NCBI GenBank assembly: GCA_022592435.1
Contig: JABYQS010000007.1
Location: 124,001-188,000, forward strand
Length of the DNA: 64,000 bases
DNA from: Cerioporus squamosus
Taxonomy: Eukaryota > Basidiomycota > Agaricomycetes > Polyporales > Polyporaceae
Direction: 5' to 3'
Part shown: in pieces, positions 35,028 to 48,065 of the stretch
How the letters are laid out: each line of letters starts with the position of its first letter
Position numbering within the stretch: position 1 is the stretch's first letter
Notes under the pieces: model-generated
Databases searched by the model: none
What the model saw: only the letters and a program-made list of their open reading frames with translations
Told to the model about the DNA's origin: nothing
Program-made: the position numbers and the translations under genes

Positions 35028-38000
35028 TCACCGAGGTCCAGCGGTGCGCCTGGTGCGCTGGGGACGCGTCCGTACTACGTTGGTTGTGCGTGAGTCGGTC
35101 AATGTTCCCACAGAGGGCAGAGTACTCTTGCTAGGCTGCTTGAGCGCGGGGATTGAAGGTGCAATGGGAACGGGGATAGTCTCGACTGACGTCGCGGACG
35201 AAGATGAGGAAGCTAAAGATTTGATGAGGCCAGGCGGCGAGTTCCCCGGTGAAGGGCCCTCCCCATCTGAGGGCGATCCGTCCAGGGGGGAGTCGACGAC
35301 CGGCGACCCCGTCTCCTCCTCGTCAGGCAGCGGGAGGTGTTCAGCGAGGAAGGTCTCGCTTCCTACGGAGGAAACACCTTTCGACCTGAACCGACGAATG
35401 AGGACGTCTCTGCTCTCCGTGGGCGGCAAGTCTTCAACCGCTTTCCGGCTGCGCTTGCGCGGAGTGAGGCCGGTAGGCTTATCCTCCCTAGCAGCCTCGC
35501 TGGCAAGCGTCTGGGTCGCGCGACGAATGTTGCCAAGCGTTGCAGTGGCTGCGACGTTGAGCGCGTCGACTGCCTCGGATATCCCCGATGTCTCTGTAAG
35601 GACGCGGCCAGCGGTTCCCTCGATGTTCCTTGACGTGGAAGCTATCCCGCGCTGCATGTAGCGGTACCCGGATTGCGCCTCCGTGACGAGGCTATCCGTT
35701 GCCTCGATGCGGGCTCGCTTCGCACGATGTTCACGGTCGAACGCTAGTGTGATATGATCAGTATGTGTCGTCATTTACCTGTGCAGGAAAAGTACCTTGG
35801 GTGAGGGTCGTGCTGGAGCTCTGGACTGTTCTTTGCAGCTCCTGACTGAAGCCTGCGGTTGATGTCGAGACAGCGGCCTGTACTCCGGTCAGGCCGTCTC
35901 TAATCGAGCTCTTCGCAGCGTTGACGGACTGCCAGATATGTCAGAGAATGTGCAGCGCAGGTCGACCAAGAAGCATACCTTTATTCCCCCGTCACGCAAC
36001 CGTTTGCCCTCAACGCCCCTCTTGGTGAGATGGTCGCTCCACGAAGACCCGCGCAGGACAGCGGCCTCGAGCTGCTGGCCTTGCTTCTGTCCCAGCTGCT
36101 TCATTTCGTGCTCCGCTGCATTGTTGCTCTCGGTCATCTCGGAGAACGTCTCCCGTAGGCTGCGATCGCGTTCCGTTGTGAAGTCACCGAGCAAGCCGGC
36201 GATGCGCTCTAGCAAGGCATCAGCGGAGCGCTTGGCCTCAAGCCGCTCGGTTTCAAGGAGTCGCGTGAGGAGAGCGTTCTGCTGCTTGAGTCGGAGGATC
36301 TCGGTATTGGTGGTGTTGTCTGCGAGAGCTTTCGCGTCCTGGAGCGTCTTACGCTCTGTTGCAATGAACTCGAGAGCCTCCTGCTTGATAGCCTCCGTCA
36401 AGACGCCAAGCTCTTGGAAAGCCTTCTCGACCTGAACCAAGATTAACAATCAGGAATAGGCGATGTGAACAAGTGACACGTACGGCGGCACAGCTGGCCA
36501 TGCTTGACGACTCGGCATCCTGACAAATGGATTCGCAGTGTTTCCGGAGCTCGTCGGCGTACGTAGCAAAACCCGACTTCATGCTCTCCTGAGCCTCCGT
36601 GATCGTAGAACGGATTGTGACGACAGTCTCCTGCGCGGTGTCTTCCTTCGCGTGGATAAGCTTGAGGGCATCCTGGACCTTCTCGAGCTGCTCCTTGATA
36701 CGACTGGATATGACGGACAGGGCCTCCAGCTCCTTCGACTGGAACTGCTCGGTCTCAGTCTTTACCTTGTGGAGGTGCTGCGTCGCGAGCTTCACGAAGC
36801 CGTCGACCTTCGTGGACATTGTCTGTGTCTCAGTCGACAATGTCTTGCTATGCGTGGTGACAACCTTGATGCTCGATCCGAAGGCCGCGGCTTTCCGTTC
36901 TAACAAGGGATAAGGACGCAGCTTGCGCAATACGACTGAGGAAGCTTACCGAGCTTGCTAAAGAGGCCTTTGACATCACCTTCACAGTCTGTCGCGACTT
37001 CCTTCCACTCCGCGACGACTCCATGAAGGGCCTCTTCGCTCTTCTGGTGGGCCTGCCGCACGACAATCTCCTCCTCGAGAGCGCCCTCCACAGCAGTGAG
37101 TCGCAGCCGCGTGTCAAGCAGCTCAGTGGTCGTGCCCTCGAGGCGGACTTTGGTCTCCCGCAGCTCCTCGTCGGTTCGGGCGAGCAGCGCCATGGCCTCC
37201 TCGAACTCCTCTCGCACGGCCTTCATCTGCCCCTCCAGAATCTCCACCTGCTTGACAGCCTCGAGCCGCTCGGTCTCCTTGAGCTCCTGCTCCGTTGCCA
37301 TCTTGGCCCATGATTCCTCAGAGATGATGATCCCGCTCTTCTCACGAACGGCACGCAGATCGGCGTGTAGGCGGGTAATTTCTGCGACATAGTCCTTGAT
37401 GAGGGCGTTCCGCGTCATCTGCTGATTCACTTCGGGACGATTCTTGATCGACTTCGCCCGGATGGCATAGTCCAGAGTCGAGAGGGTCTCTTCCATGTTC
37501 GACCGTGCCGGAGAGATGGTTGCGATGATGCAGGTCTTCGTGCGTCCACCCAGCGAGTCTTGCAGGAGGCGAGTAAGTTTCGACTCCCTACATTACCGTC
37601 AGCGGGCATATGTTGAACCAGAGGAAACAGAACGTACCGGTAAGGGATGTGAGGGGAGGCGTCGACGAGTGCGTTGATTACGCGTCCGAGTGTGAGCAGG
37701 CTCTGGTTGATCATACCGGCCTCCCTGGCACGCTTGTTCTCTGCGCCAGAACGACCAATATTCTCCGAGCCTGCTAAGTCGACCAAGTTGAGCTTGCCGA
37801 CGCGCAGCAGTCCGTCTCCAGAGGAAGAAGGCATCGAGGTATGGATGGTGATGGAGAAGACGGAATGGGAACGACTGGAATGATCGTTGAACTTCGTCGC
37901 CGCGATCTGCCTCCTATGGCTACCCTTCGTGAGCAGGGCAAGGGCATCGGCCGCGGTCCTGACAGGTGTCTCCTCCAAGCCTTGAATGATGACACCCTTT

Positions 38001-38855
38001 TTGCTCGCGTCATCGAACAACTTCAGGTTGCCTTGCTGAGCATCCTTATGTACACCCATTCCCATTGGTTGACTAGATCCGGAAGGCGCGGAGAGTTCGG
38101 GTGCTAGGAGGTCGCGAAGCTCCTCGTTGTATAGCTCAACGAAGGAGATCTTGACGCTGAAATCAGTAGAGGAAGCCTCCAATTGCTGGAATAGCTTGAA
38201 GAGCACGCGGGGAATCATTCCTGCCTGAGACGAAGGGTTGCCCATCGGTGTGGTAGTGAGGTCTCCCTGCATCGTATGGCTGCATAGAGAACATAAGATC
38301 AAGAACGAAGGAATGGAACAACACTCACGTTTTCCCAGTGCCAGTCTGACCGTACGCGAATAACGTACAGTTGTAACCCGTGAGGACCTCCTCCAACATG
38401 GGATGGACAACGTCCTGGTAGATCGACGCCTGGTCAGCTTCAGGGCCAAAGACCATGTCAAAGGGGTAGGTTCGCGTAGTAGGCAGGGCAACGACTCCGA
38501 AGCTGGTGGAGGGGGGAGACGTCTCGATAGTGATATCCTCGCCTCTTGCGCCGTTGGTTGTGACAATTATGGGAGAATTGTCTTGGATTTCGCGCTCGGA
38601 GCGGCGGCGACAGCGAATGACAACTTTAATATTTGTCTCAGCTTCGCCATTGACGAGTCGTTGCTGAGAAGAAGCTGCGGTCCTCGATGGTCCAGCTTCT
38701 GGGGGATGGTCGGCGGCGGTGGTTAGGGTGGCTGAGCGTTGCGAGGAATCGGACTTGGCGAGGACAGAGCGGGAGCGAATGTTCGTAGTCTGAGGCGGAG
38801 GCATCGCGGAGGAGGCAGTTGTCCGCGCGCGGGACGGAGGGCGACGGGAAGCCAT
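35028..38855 (-). CDS. Kinesin-5 (BimC/Eg5/Cut7 family) mitotic motor
   Basis: Plus-end-directed homotetrameric motor that slides antiparallel spindle microtubules apart. The start ATG is at 38855, with a Ser/Pro-rich N-terminal extension. The motor domain contains [17 protein letters not shown]-loop [10 protein letters not shown], the kinesin-5 phrase [17 protein letters not shown], switch [18 protein letters not shown], switch [22 protein letters not shown] and the neck-side [18 protein letters not shown] long coiled-coil stalk (about 35900-37400) follows. The tail has a BimC-box-like segment, [16 protein letters not shown]..., containing a Cdk consensus site (TPRK), then [13 protein letters not shown]. 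The stop is at 35030-35028. The family assignment is firm from the motor motifs and the BimC box. It is head-to-head with ELF1. Confidence 0.94.
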
Positions 38856-39040
38856 GGCGGGCGGACGATAGGGACAGAACGAAGAGCAGAGACCGACTCA
38901 ACATCAACGCCGCGCGCGTCGCGTGCATCACGTGGTCGTCGCTCCGTGGGAATCTGCGCCTCTCCATCCAGCGCCTACGCACTTGGCCATGGTCCTCGTT
39001 CGCGCCTGTCCAGTGTCCTTCATCCACTGCTCTCGGCGAC
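38856..39040. promoter_or_regulatory. Shared divergent promoter of kinesin-5 and ELF1
   Basis: The two start codons are separated by only 185 bp. No TATA box stands out; a bidirectional promoter is inferred from spacing alone. Confidence 0.5.
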
Positions 39041-39472
39041 ATGGGTAAACGCAAGAAGTCCTCGCGCAAGCCAACTGCTCCCAGGAAGAAAGACACACTA
39101 GGTATGCTCCATGAGTGAACCTTTCATCTCTTCTTCTCGCTAACCAGGGACACAGAAACCAACTTCACTTGCTTGTTCTGCCACCACGACAAGTCCGTCA
39201 GCGTCCGAATCAACAGGAAGGAGGGAGTAGCCCAGTTGTTGTGCAAAGTGTGCGACCAGAGGTACCAGAGCAAAGCCAATCGTACGTCTTCTTATATATG
39301 CATTTAGGCCTCTCTTGACGCGAGGTTCACAGACCTCACGGAGCCCATCGACATCTACTCGGAATGGATTGATGCTGCCGATGCTGCAGAGAAGGAGGCT
39401 TCTTCCACTCGGAGACCAGTTGCATCCTCCAGCAGACCACGCGCCCCTTCCGTTGGCAGTGACGACGAGTGA
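39041..39472 (+). CDS. ELF1: Transcription elongation factor Elf1 (ELOF1)
   Basis: Small zinc-binding factor that travels with RNA polymerase II. Three exons (39041-39101, 39156-39281, 39333-39472) encode 108 aa. The basic N-terminus MGKRKKSSRKP is typical. The zinc finger follows as CLFCHHDKSV...LLCKVCDQRYQ (C-x2-C and C-x2-C), and then HLTEPIDIYSEWIDA. The acidic, Ser-rich tail ends GSDDE. All family landmarks are in order and the start is unambiguous. Confidence 0.96.
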
Positions 39473-39929
39473 CAGATTCGTCCTCGTCCTCACGCTATTG
39501 CACCTCTCACGGCTTGCACCTGTTGATTTTCGGACTGGACTGCTTCAGACTTCATCATTTGTATCATCACGTACCCTTGTATTCTATACGTCCTCAATGT
39601 TGCATACATTGTCCCCAATACCGTGTTGTCTGTCTCTTCAGCGCTTGCCTGAATTGGGGCGCTTACCTACAGTAGGACGCGTGCGCGAAGCTGGCGCGTG
39701 CTTGACAACAGGCTGCTTAAGACTTGTTCTTCAACCTCCTCCCTGCCTTCCTCAGATCCGTTGCTCTCGTCGCTATCTTCTGCCACCCTCTTTCGGCTTC
39801 TCTCTTTTACTGCCAGCCGGGAGGCTCTGCTTGGTTGCCTCCCATATACCTCGCTGATCAGTCCGTAACGCTCTTGGCCATTGTCCGACTCCGCTGTCGC
39901 GTCGCAGTCACCAGTAACGAGTACACGCC
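39473..39929. other. Intergenic between ELF1 and kinesin-1
   Basis: Pyrimidine-rich 457 bp holding the ELF1 3' UTR and the kinesin-1 promoter. Open frames here have no protein-like features. Confidence 0.6.
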
Positions 39930-42900
39930 ATGTCCACGAATATCAAGGTCGTCTGTCGGTGGGTCGCTATTTACTGAGAAGAGCGTGTTCTCCATCCTCA
40001 AACCGCGACGCAACGCAGATTCCGTCCGCCTAACGCCATCGAGCAGCGGGAGGGCGGAGAGATCGTGGTGTCTTTCGATGACGAGTACCGAACGGTACAA
40101 GTCCGCTCTGCTCAACAGACTTCTGGCCCGGAGAAGGATGGTTTTACGTTCGACCGAGTCTTCCCACCCGGGACGAAACAGCAGGAGGTCTTCGACTACG
40201 GAGTCAAGGAGTGAGTACATGCTTCGCTTCTGAGCGGGTGGTCATGTAAACCGAGCTAATATCTTTGTAGCATCGTAAAGGGTATGTGACACTCCTTATA
40301 CCGAACTCCGAGAGCCCCAGGTGTTCTCTGGATTGCGTCAATATGCTCGATCATGCTGCCGAAGACGCAGTGGCCCTGCCTTTTCCACCCGTCTATCCTG
40401 ATGAACTTACCCCCTTCGCTATGCAGACGTACTTGATGGGTACAACGGCACGGTCTTTGCGTATGGTCAGACTGGTAGCGGCAAGACCTTCACTATGATG
40501 GTACGTTCTGGCAGACCAGAGGACGCGCAAGTGCGCACACTGACGACTGCTACCCAGGGTGCCGACATAGATTCCCCGGAACTGAAAGGATTGATACCCC
40601 GCATTACTGAGCAGATCTTCCAGTCGATCGTAGAATCGGACGCTCATCTAGAATACCTCGTGAAGGTCTCGTACATGGAGATATACCTGGAGAGGATCAG
40701 AGATTTGCTAGCTCGTGAGTGAAGAAGGCCCCTCTTTCTCCTCAATTGAACGCATCTGAGCGGTTATATCGCGTGCAGCCCAGAACGATAACTTGCAGGT
40801 ACACGAAGAGAAGTCGAAGGGTGTTTACGTGAAGAACCTCTCCGACTACTATGTCAGCAGTGCTAGAGAAGTATACGAGATCATGAGGCAAGGAGGTGCT
40901 GCGCGTGTAGTCTCATCAACAAGTGCGTACTCTCTTCCCCGTCTCGTCGCGAACTCACACCGACTGTTCCTCAGACATGAACGCGGAGAGTTCTCGGTCA
41001 CATTCCATTTTCCTCATAACAATCAACCAGAGGAATACGGAGACGGGGGCTCAGAAGACCGGTAATCTCTATCTCGTTGATCTTGCTGGTTCCGAGAAAG
41101 TGGGGAAGACTGGAGCGTCCGGTCAGACCCTCGAGGAAGCCAAGAAGATCAACAAGTCTTTGTCGGCACTGGGCATGGTCATCAATGCTCTGACTGATAG
41201 CAAGGTGAGCAATACTTGTTGACAGTGTCGAGCATGACTCTGACACTATATGCTGCTCACAAGGCGAAACACATCCCATACCGTGACTCCAAGCTGACAC
41301 GTATCCTGCAAGAGTCGCTTGGTGGTAACTCGCGAACGACCCTCATCATCAACTGCTCTCCATCGTCGTATAACGAGGCCGAGACCCTCTCTACTCTTCG
41401 CTTCGGTATCCGTGCTAAGTCCATCAAGAATACCGCTCGCGTCAATGCAGAGCTCTCGCCCCTCGAGCTCAAGGCCCTTCTATCGAAGGCCAATGCCGCC
41501 AACTCATCGTACCAGAAGTATATCGCCGCGCTCGAAGCCGAGTTGGCCATCTGGCGCTCCGGTGGACACGTCGAGCAGGCGGATTGGGCCTCGCACGAGA
41601 AAGCGGGTGCACCTGCGTCCGCCGCTCCGAAGAAGGCCCCTGCTTCCCCGACTCCTTCTGCTACGCGCAGCCAGACGCCTGTCAACCCGCTGCTTCAGGA
41701 CCTTCGGAGCGACTTGGACAGCCGACCACAGACACCCACGGTTGTCGGCTTGGACAAGGACGAGCGCGAGGAGTTCTTGAAACGCGAGAATGAGCTCAGC
41801 GATCAGCTTGCGGAGAGGGAGTCCGCTCTCAGGGCGGCCGAGAAGCTGGTGTCGGAGCTCAAGGAGGAACTCACCTTCCTCAAGGAGCAAGAGGCCTCGC
41901 TCTCCACGGAGAACAAGTCTATGTCTGGACAGCTCAACGAGCTCCGTCTGCAAGTCGAGCGGCTTAACTACGACAACAAGGAGAGCCTCATTAGTATCGA
42001 CATCCTCAAGGAGCAGAACCACGATGCGAAGTCTGAGCTCGAGGAGCTCCGCAAGACGATTGCCGACCTCAAGGCTGCGCAGAAGGATGCTTCCGCAGAG
42101 GACAAGGAGAAGCGTAAGCAGGAGAAGATGGCGCTCATGATGGCTAAATTCGATGCCGTACGTTGCTAGGTTCTGTTCGTCTCCGCTGTTCAGGTACTGA
42201 TAGACGTGTGGCGGCGTTTTCAGCAGGGAACCTTCTCGGAGAAGGACGAGCAGTTGCGGCAGATCCTCGCGAAGCTCGATGCCATCGATTCTGACGAAGC
42301 CGTCTCCACGCTCACGCACGAGGATATCGTCTCGCTCAGGCGGCGTATGGGTGATACGCAGACGCTCGTCCGTGAGACCGTAGACCGTCTCAGACAAGTG
42401 CAAGAGGAGAATGAGATGCACCAGCGTCGCCGCGACGAGCTGGAGTCGCGCATCGCCGGTCTTGAGGCCGAATATGAGGAGCTGCTCGGTTCGTATATGG
42501 ATCTCCTGCCGCATTCTCACTCGCTCATTGCCGCTGTCTCATGCCACACAGAGAAGACTATTCACGACGAGGAGGTCAGCAACGTGGACATTGCCGAGTC
42601 TGTGGCGGAGTTGAAGGTAGGTTTGATCGGTGAACTGGTGGTGTCTTCTCGTGCACAGTCTGAATTTTCCTCAGAACAAGCTCGAAGCGCAGTACGCCGC
42701 GAAGCGGGATGCACATGCCAGCGAAGTCCAGGATCTCAAGCAGCAGCTGGAAATTAGGGGCAACGAGATACGTACACTCAATGCCACCATTGACAGCCTG
42801 AAGAGCGTAAACGAGGAGCTGAAGGTAACGTGGCTTCCTCTCCATTCTTGCGTGTCCCTGGCCATTCACACTTCCGACAGCGTGCGTTCGCTGTGACGTC

Positions 42901-43906
42901 GGCTGGTATTGAGGGTGGCAAGAACCTAGCGGAGAGCGCACAGGACCTCGAGCGCACCCGCAAGGCCATCAGCGTCCAGCTTGCCGAGTTCGATGGCGTC
43001 AAGAAGTCGCTTATGCGCGATCTCCAGAACCGGTGTGAGAAGGTAATAGGCTTTCCTCGCTTCGGGTTAATTGCTCATATGTCACCGGGCTCACTGAACA
43101 TGCGCTCAGGTTGTCGAGCTGGAGATTCAGCTGGACGAGATCAAGGAGCAGTACAACAATGTCATTCGCAACAGCAACAGCAAGGCTCAGCAGAAGAAGA
43201 TGGCGTTCCTGGAGCGCAACCTGGAGCAGCTCACTATCGTCCAGAAGCAGGTGCGTTGACGTCCGGTGACTCAGGAATTCACTAGTCCGCTTTTCTGATC
43301 CGGGTCCTGTGCAATTTTCTTAGCTCGTCGACCAGAACTCGGCTCTCAAGAAGGAAGCGGGTATCGCGGAGCGCAAGCTGTTGGCGAGGAATGAGCGGAT
43401 ACAGAACCTCGAGGCCCTCCTCCAGGATGCCGACCGCCGGCTGGCTATGCAGAACCAGAAGTTCGAGGTGCAGCTCCAGGCGGTGAAGGAGCGGCTCGAC
43501 CAGGCGCGCGGTATGGACTGCGATTGCATTTTACCGTTATCTTGGGCTGAGACATTTGTCGGGACTAGCGCAAAAGGCCGCGACGTCTTCACCATTAAGC
43601 TTTGGCCGGATCGCCAAGCCGTTGCGCGGAGGCGGCGGAAGCGCAGCGGCGGCCGTCACCAGCACGCAGCCCGCCTCCCCGAGCATGGCGAACCCCCTGA
43701 CAAGGGTGCAGAACGAGGATTCTGGGTGCGTGTGCTTTGCCTCCGTGCGGACAGTCTGTTGCTCACTGTACATCTGTTTGCCTTTGTGTGCCCAGTACCG
43801 GTACGTGCTTCTTTCTTTGTGAGCGTGACGCGCAGGATCATGTGCTCACAGCCCGTCCTGCCTTTCAGCGAAGCGGCAATCGTGGTTCAACTTCAACTCG
43901 CGGTGA
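39930..43906 (+). CDS. Conventional kinesin heavy chain (kinesin-1)
   Basis: Processive plus-end motor for organelle and vesicle transport in hyphae. The start ATG at 39930 opens [10 protein letters not shown], continuing after intron 1 as [13 protein letters not shown]. Motor landmarks are P-loop [77 protein letters not shown] and [21 protein letters not shown] long coiled-coil stalk spans about 41500-43500. The tail carries the autoinhibitory IAK motif as [14 protein letters not shown] (about 43595-43640), diagnostic for kinesin-1. The last exon reads [11 protein letters not shown] and stops at 43904-43906. The final splice is uncertain: either a 5-nt mini-exon (near 43796-43800) or an acceptor at about 43848 keeps the frame. 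Confidence 0.94.
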
Positions 43907-45042
43907 GCCATCACCCGTCCAGCCTGTCTTCGTCACGTCTAGCGGTCCCGCACTGGTTGTATTTTATGCATCGCATCTACTCGTCTATTGTTTTGTCCGT
44001 AATACAGAGAGCAAAGAGCCGTCTCATGCAGATAACCGTCGTGAAAGCGAGAACACCGGGCCGCATCCGACTCGCGAAAATTTCGAGGGTAGAGCCGATG
44101 AGACGGGCCAATGGAGAGGTGGCACGATAGGCTGCGCAGGGCAGGACCGAGCGCGATGATGTCGAGCGAGCCGTGGTGAAGCATCCGCGAAGCGGAGGTG
44201 CGAGAAGCAGCCTCGATCAGCGAAGGACTGACTCGGACCTACAGCGGGCCACAAAATTATGTGTGCGCAAGTGCGGGGGAACCGGTGACCGCGTGCGCTC
44301 CGGGGGCAATTTATGGGCACGGCAGGCGAAGTCTCGCGGAGGCAGAGGCGGCGAGGCGAGGCGAAGGGCGCGTGGGAGGACGCAGCCAGACGCAGCCCTC
44401 CGTCAGGGTCGCGGCAGGCGCGCAGGCCGCGGCAAGAGCCGGCGTCCGGATATGGCAGGTGAGATCGTTGGGAGGGGCGGGCTCGCGGCGGGCGTTACAC
44501 GTGTCAAGAGCCCGACGCGCGAGCGACCGCGCGTCGAGTTTCAGCGGGATCAAATTAGGTACATGCCAACCCCCAATTATTTTCCGTATTTTCGCGCACA
44601 TTTACGACGCGACGGGCGCACTCGCCCTCCTCGCGCTCTCCTCCCGCCACGAGGTTAGCGTCCTGCCTTGCAACCTAAGAGGCCGCCCCCTTCTCCTCCT
44701 CCCCCCACCGTCCTTGGTTCCCCGCGTACGATACTGGTGCGTCCTCCATTCCTGCCATCCCGCCGTGTGATGTCGCCTCCCGATCGGACGCGTTGCGACG
44801 CGTGCTTCCTTTCTCCCGTGTGCCAATGCAATGCGCGTGTCCCCCGCCACATTCACACCTTTCTCCTGCCTTGCGTCCCCCTCTGTCCTCTGCTTTGCTC
44901 ATTACCCTCCCCAGCTTTATAACAAACGCGCCTTAGATCCCGCGCGTAGAGCTCGTATATTGTAGTCTTTCGTATGTGAGTCACCGCTTCGCCTGCCCGT
45001 CGTCCATATAAGCTCACCGTCGATCCAGGACTTCGACCTGCT
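43907..45042. other. Long intergenic region, no supported gene
   Basis: About 1.1 kb, very GC-rich in 44200-44560. Overlapping open frames of 100-190 codons exist in several phases on both strands, which is what GC-rich non-coding DNA gives. None has motifs or a splice pattern. It should contain the kinesin-1 3' UTR and the promoter/5' UTR of the PUF gene. Confidence 0.55.
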
Positions 45043-48000
45043 ATGTCGACAACTAATCACGAAGCATCGCGTAAACCTTCTGGATCATCTTCGCAGTCCC
45101 GCGGTCACTCTCCGTCTGGTTCTCCAAACCCTGTTCGTGCTTCTCCCACCCCGCACGCGCTACCTGTCAGCTGAACTCTTATATAGATACACTCGCACAG
45201 GAAGGGTTCTGCAAATATGTTCGGTGTAGCTATGGCCCCCTCGAACGGGCTCAAGACCCTCAACTCCGGTTGGCAGGTGAGTTGTCCGCTACATGTCCCT
45301 CCCCGGCGTCTGCAGGCCCTAACCCGCGCCCAGGTGTGGGGAGGCGCAAACTCGTCCAGGCACCCATCAAGTTCCTCGGCCACTAGCATCCAAGAGTCGG
45401 CCATGTCGCATACTCTCAGCGATGGCTGGGGGTCGCGCTCTGCCAGCGGAACTTGGGACGAGATTGCGGACGCCCAACAGAAGGACTTGTCAAGCCTGGT
45501 ACGTGAATTTCTGACTCGTTTCACCGCGTCGCCTCCAAAGTATCGTGCAAAAGAGCTCATTTCAACGTCTTTTCATGCCAGGTGCGCCAACGCCAGACCT
45601 CCGCCCAGTCGGGTGGACTGCCGGCCTCGGCAGCTGGCGCAAGCAAGCCAGCTTCGCAGCAATATAACGCTGTTCTTGGTACGTCGACATCTTGACGCTC
45701 GAACTCATCACGCGTCTGCTAACGCTGTCGTGCTGGCAGGACATAATGCGAGCCCCGTTGGCAATTACGACTCGCTGCAGTCCACCTCATTGGTAGATAC
45801 CGATCTTTCTGTCGCCTTGCGCGGCATGGCAGTCGAAGACGAGTACGGGTTGTCCGAGCAGAACGCGGCCTACCGTCAGGGTTCACAGCCCTCCGGCATG
45901 GCCCAGCCCTCGAACCAGGGGCTACCCATGCGTGGTCCTCAACAGCCTCCACGAGGACCGTACGGAGGGTACCCGCAGCCCGAGTACGCTGCGTACTACT
46001 CTGGTCCGTCATACTCCTACGACGCCTATCGGACGACCCCGGACCCGTCCATGTACGCGTCCTCCCCCGCTCTCACGGCGGCGACAGCCGCTCCCAATGT
46101 ATATCCTGGCTTGGGACACCAGACGTTGCATCCGCATACGATGAATGACCTGCACGCCCAGCAGTTCTATGATTATGTCGGTTCCCCACGCACCCTAGGC
46201 TCGCAGTATTACTACCCCACGCAGCCCCTCGTCTACCATGCACCCCCTTCCCACTCGCCCATGCTCACTCCACATCAATTGGCGGGTGGTGATAAGCGTC
46301 GCGATCAGGTATGTCTGCTGTCGCTCCCTCCGCTGCGCTATCTGACAGATGGGATTTCAGCAGGCACTATCACCACAGAACGTGTTGTACGCTAACCTTC
46401 GGTCGTCGCCTTCGCCGCACTCTTCACCGTACGGCGCGCCTGTAGAATACAGTCCCCAACTCCCTCACGGTGTCCCTCGCGGCGGCGTGTTCCCGCATGG
46501 TGGCAGCGCTGGTCCAGGGTTCGTTCACGGTGGTCGTCACGGTCGACGTGGAGATGGGGCAGTGAGGAGCGCACAGCTGGACGAGTTCCGGGCGAACAAG
46601 TCGCGCAGGTGGGAGCTAAGGGTGAGTCCTTAGCGGCGGTTGACGCAACTCTATCGGCACTGGCTCTTCCTTGCTGACGCTGAAATTGTGCTAGGACATC
46701 TTTGGCTATATTGTTGAATTCAGCGGGGATCAGCACGGCTCCCGGTTCATTCAACAAAGGCTTGAGTCCGCCACCAGCGAGGAGATGGAAATTGTGTTCG
46801 ACGAGATCGTGCCCCAATACGCTGTTCAGTTGATGCAGGATGTGTTCGGCAATTACGTATGTCCTGACCTGCGCTCCATCCTATGGGCGATACTGACGCA
46901 TCGCAATCCACAGGTGGTGCAGAAGATGTTTGAGTATGGCACGCCGGCGCAGAAGGCCCGTCTCGTCAGCACGATGGAGGGCCAGATCCTAGGCTTGTCG
47001 TTGCAGATGTACGGCTGCCGTGTGGTGCAGAAGGTACGCGCTCTGGCCGTGTTCCGTGTTGACTAGGTACTCACTGCGGACATTTCAGGCGATCGAGTAT
47101 GTCAGTCCGGACCTCCAGGCGGTGTTCATATCGGAACTCAGCCCGCACGTTCTTCGCTGCGTCAAGGACGCCAATGGCAACCATGTGAGTATATTATATC
47201 GTCATCTGCGCCTGGGACCGATGCTAACGGTTGGTTCTGCAGGTCATTCAAAAGATCATCGAGCACGTGGTGCCGGACCGCCTTGGGTTTGTGAGCGCGT
47301 TCCGCGGCAGCGTCTACGAGCTCTCGACACACCCGTATGGATGCCGCGTGCTCCAGCGGTGTTTCGAGTACCTGCCGGAGGAGCAGACCCGGCCTCTTTT
47401 GGACGAGCTGCACAAGTACGTCTCGAACCTCATGATCGATCAGTTTGGGGTGGGTACTGCTACATGCTTTCTGTGTTCAAACGGTCGTATTGACATCTTA
47501 TGTAGAACTACGTTGTCCAATTCGTTCTGGAGAACGGCAAGCCCCAGGACCGCGCGATGATCATTGCGAAGCTGACTGGCCAGATGACCAACATGGCCAA
47601 GCACAAGTTCGCGTCGAACGTATGCGAGAAGGCGTTGATCACTGCCGATGCGGACAGTCGTCGTATGCTCATCGACGAGATCATGACTCCCAAGCAGGAC
47701 GGTCTCAGTCCAATCACGGGTCTCATGAAGGACTCCTTCGGAAGTACGTGCCGGTACTTCGCGCGCGCCAGGATCTTACTGACGCCTTCCGGCAGACTAT
47801 GTTCTCCAGAGGGCCCTCACACTCGCCGAGGGTGAACAGAAGGAGCTCCTGATTAGCAAGGTCCGACCGCACCTGGTGAACATGAGAAGATACTCTAGTG
47901 CCTACAGCAAGCATCTCGCTGCCAGTACGTATATTGTTCCTTGTTGTGGGATCTTGTCACTCACCCACCCCTCTTCCAGTTGAGCGGCTTCTGGAGAAGT

Positions 48001-48065
48001 GTTCAGGAACTTCCACTCCAGGAGCAGAGGCCGCTCCTGCAGAGATTGCCAAGGAATCGTCTTAG
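45043..48065 (+). CDS. Pumilio-family (PUF) RNA-binding translational regulator
   Basis: Binds UGUA-containing 3' UTRs and represses or destabilises the mRNAs. The start ATG is at 45043 ([14 protein letters not shown]). The next splice needs a GTTCGT donor giving a 54-nt intron, since the alternative donor would make an impossible 21-nt one. The N-terminal half is disordered, Ser/Gln/Tyr-rich. The C-terminus has eight PUM repeats with RNA-contact triads [49 protein letters not shown] and GNYVLQR. This is the same base-recognition code (SR-Q, NY-Q, CR-Q, NH-Q, CR-Q, NY-Q, SN-E, NY-Q) as human PUM1/2, predicting a UGUAHAUA target. The last exon encodes [15 protein letters not shown] and ends at TAG 48063-48065. 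Confidence 0.95.

Noticed and set aside
41504..42520. 338-codon open frame on the minus strand
   Set aside because: Antisense shadow of the kinesin-1 coiled coil; Leu/Arg-rich from reversed Glu/Lys codons.
44173..44770. Overlapping 161- and 190-codon plus-strand frames
   Set aside because: Arg/Gly/Ala-rich frames in three phases at once in a GC-rich intergenic stretch; no splice structure or motif.
45170..45190. A 21-nt GT-AG intron in the PUF gene
   Set aside because: Too short for splicing; a donor 33 nt upstream (GTTCGT) gives a normal 54-nt intron with the same frame.
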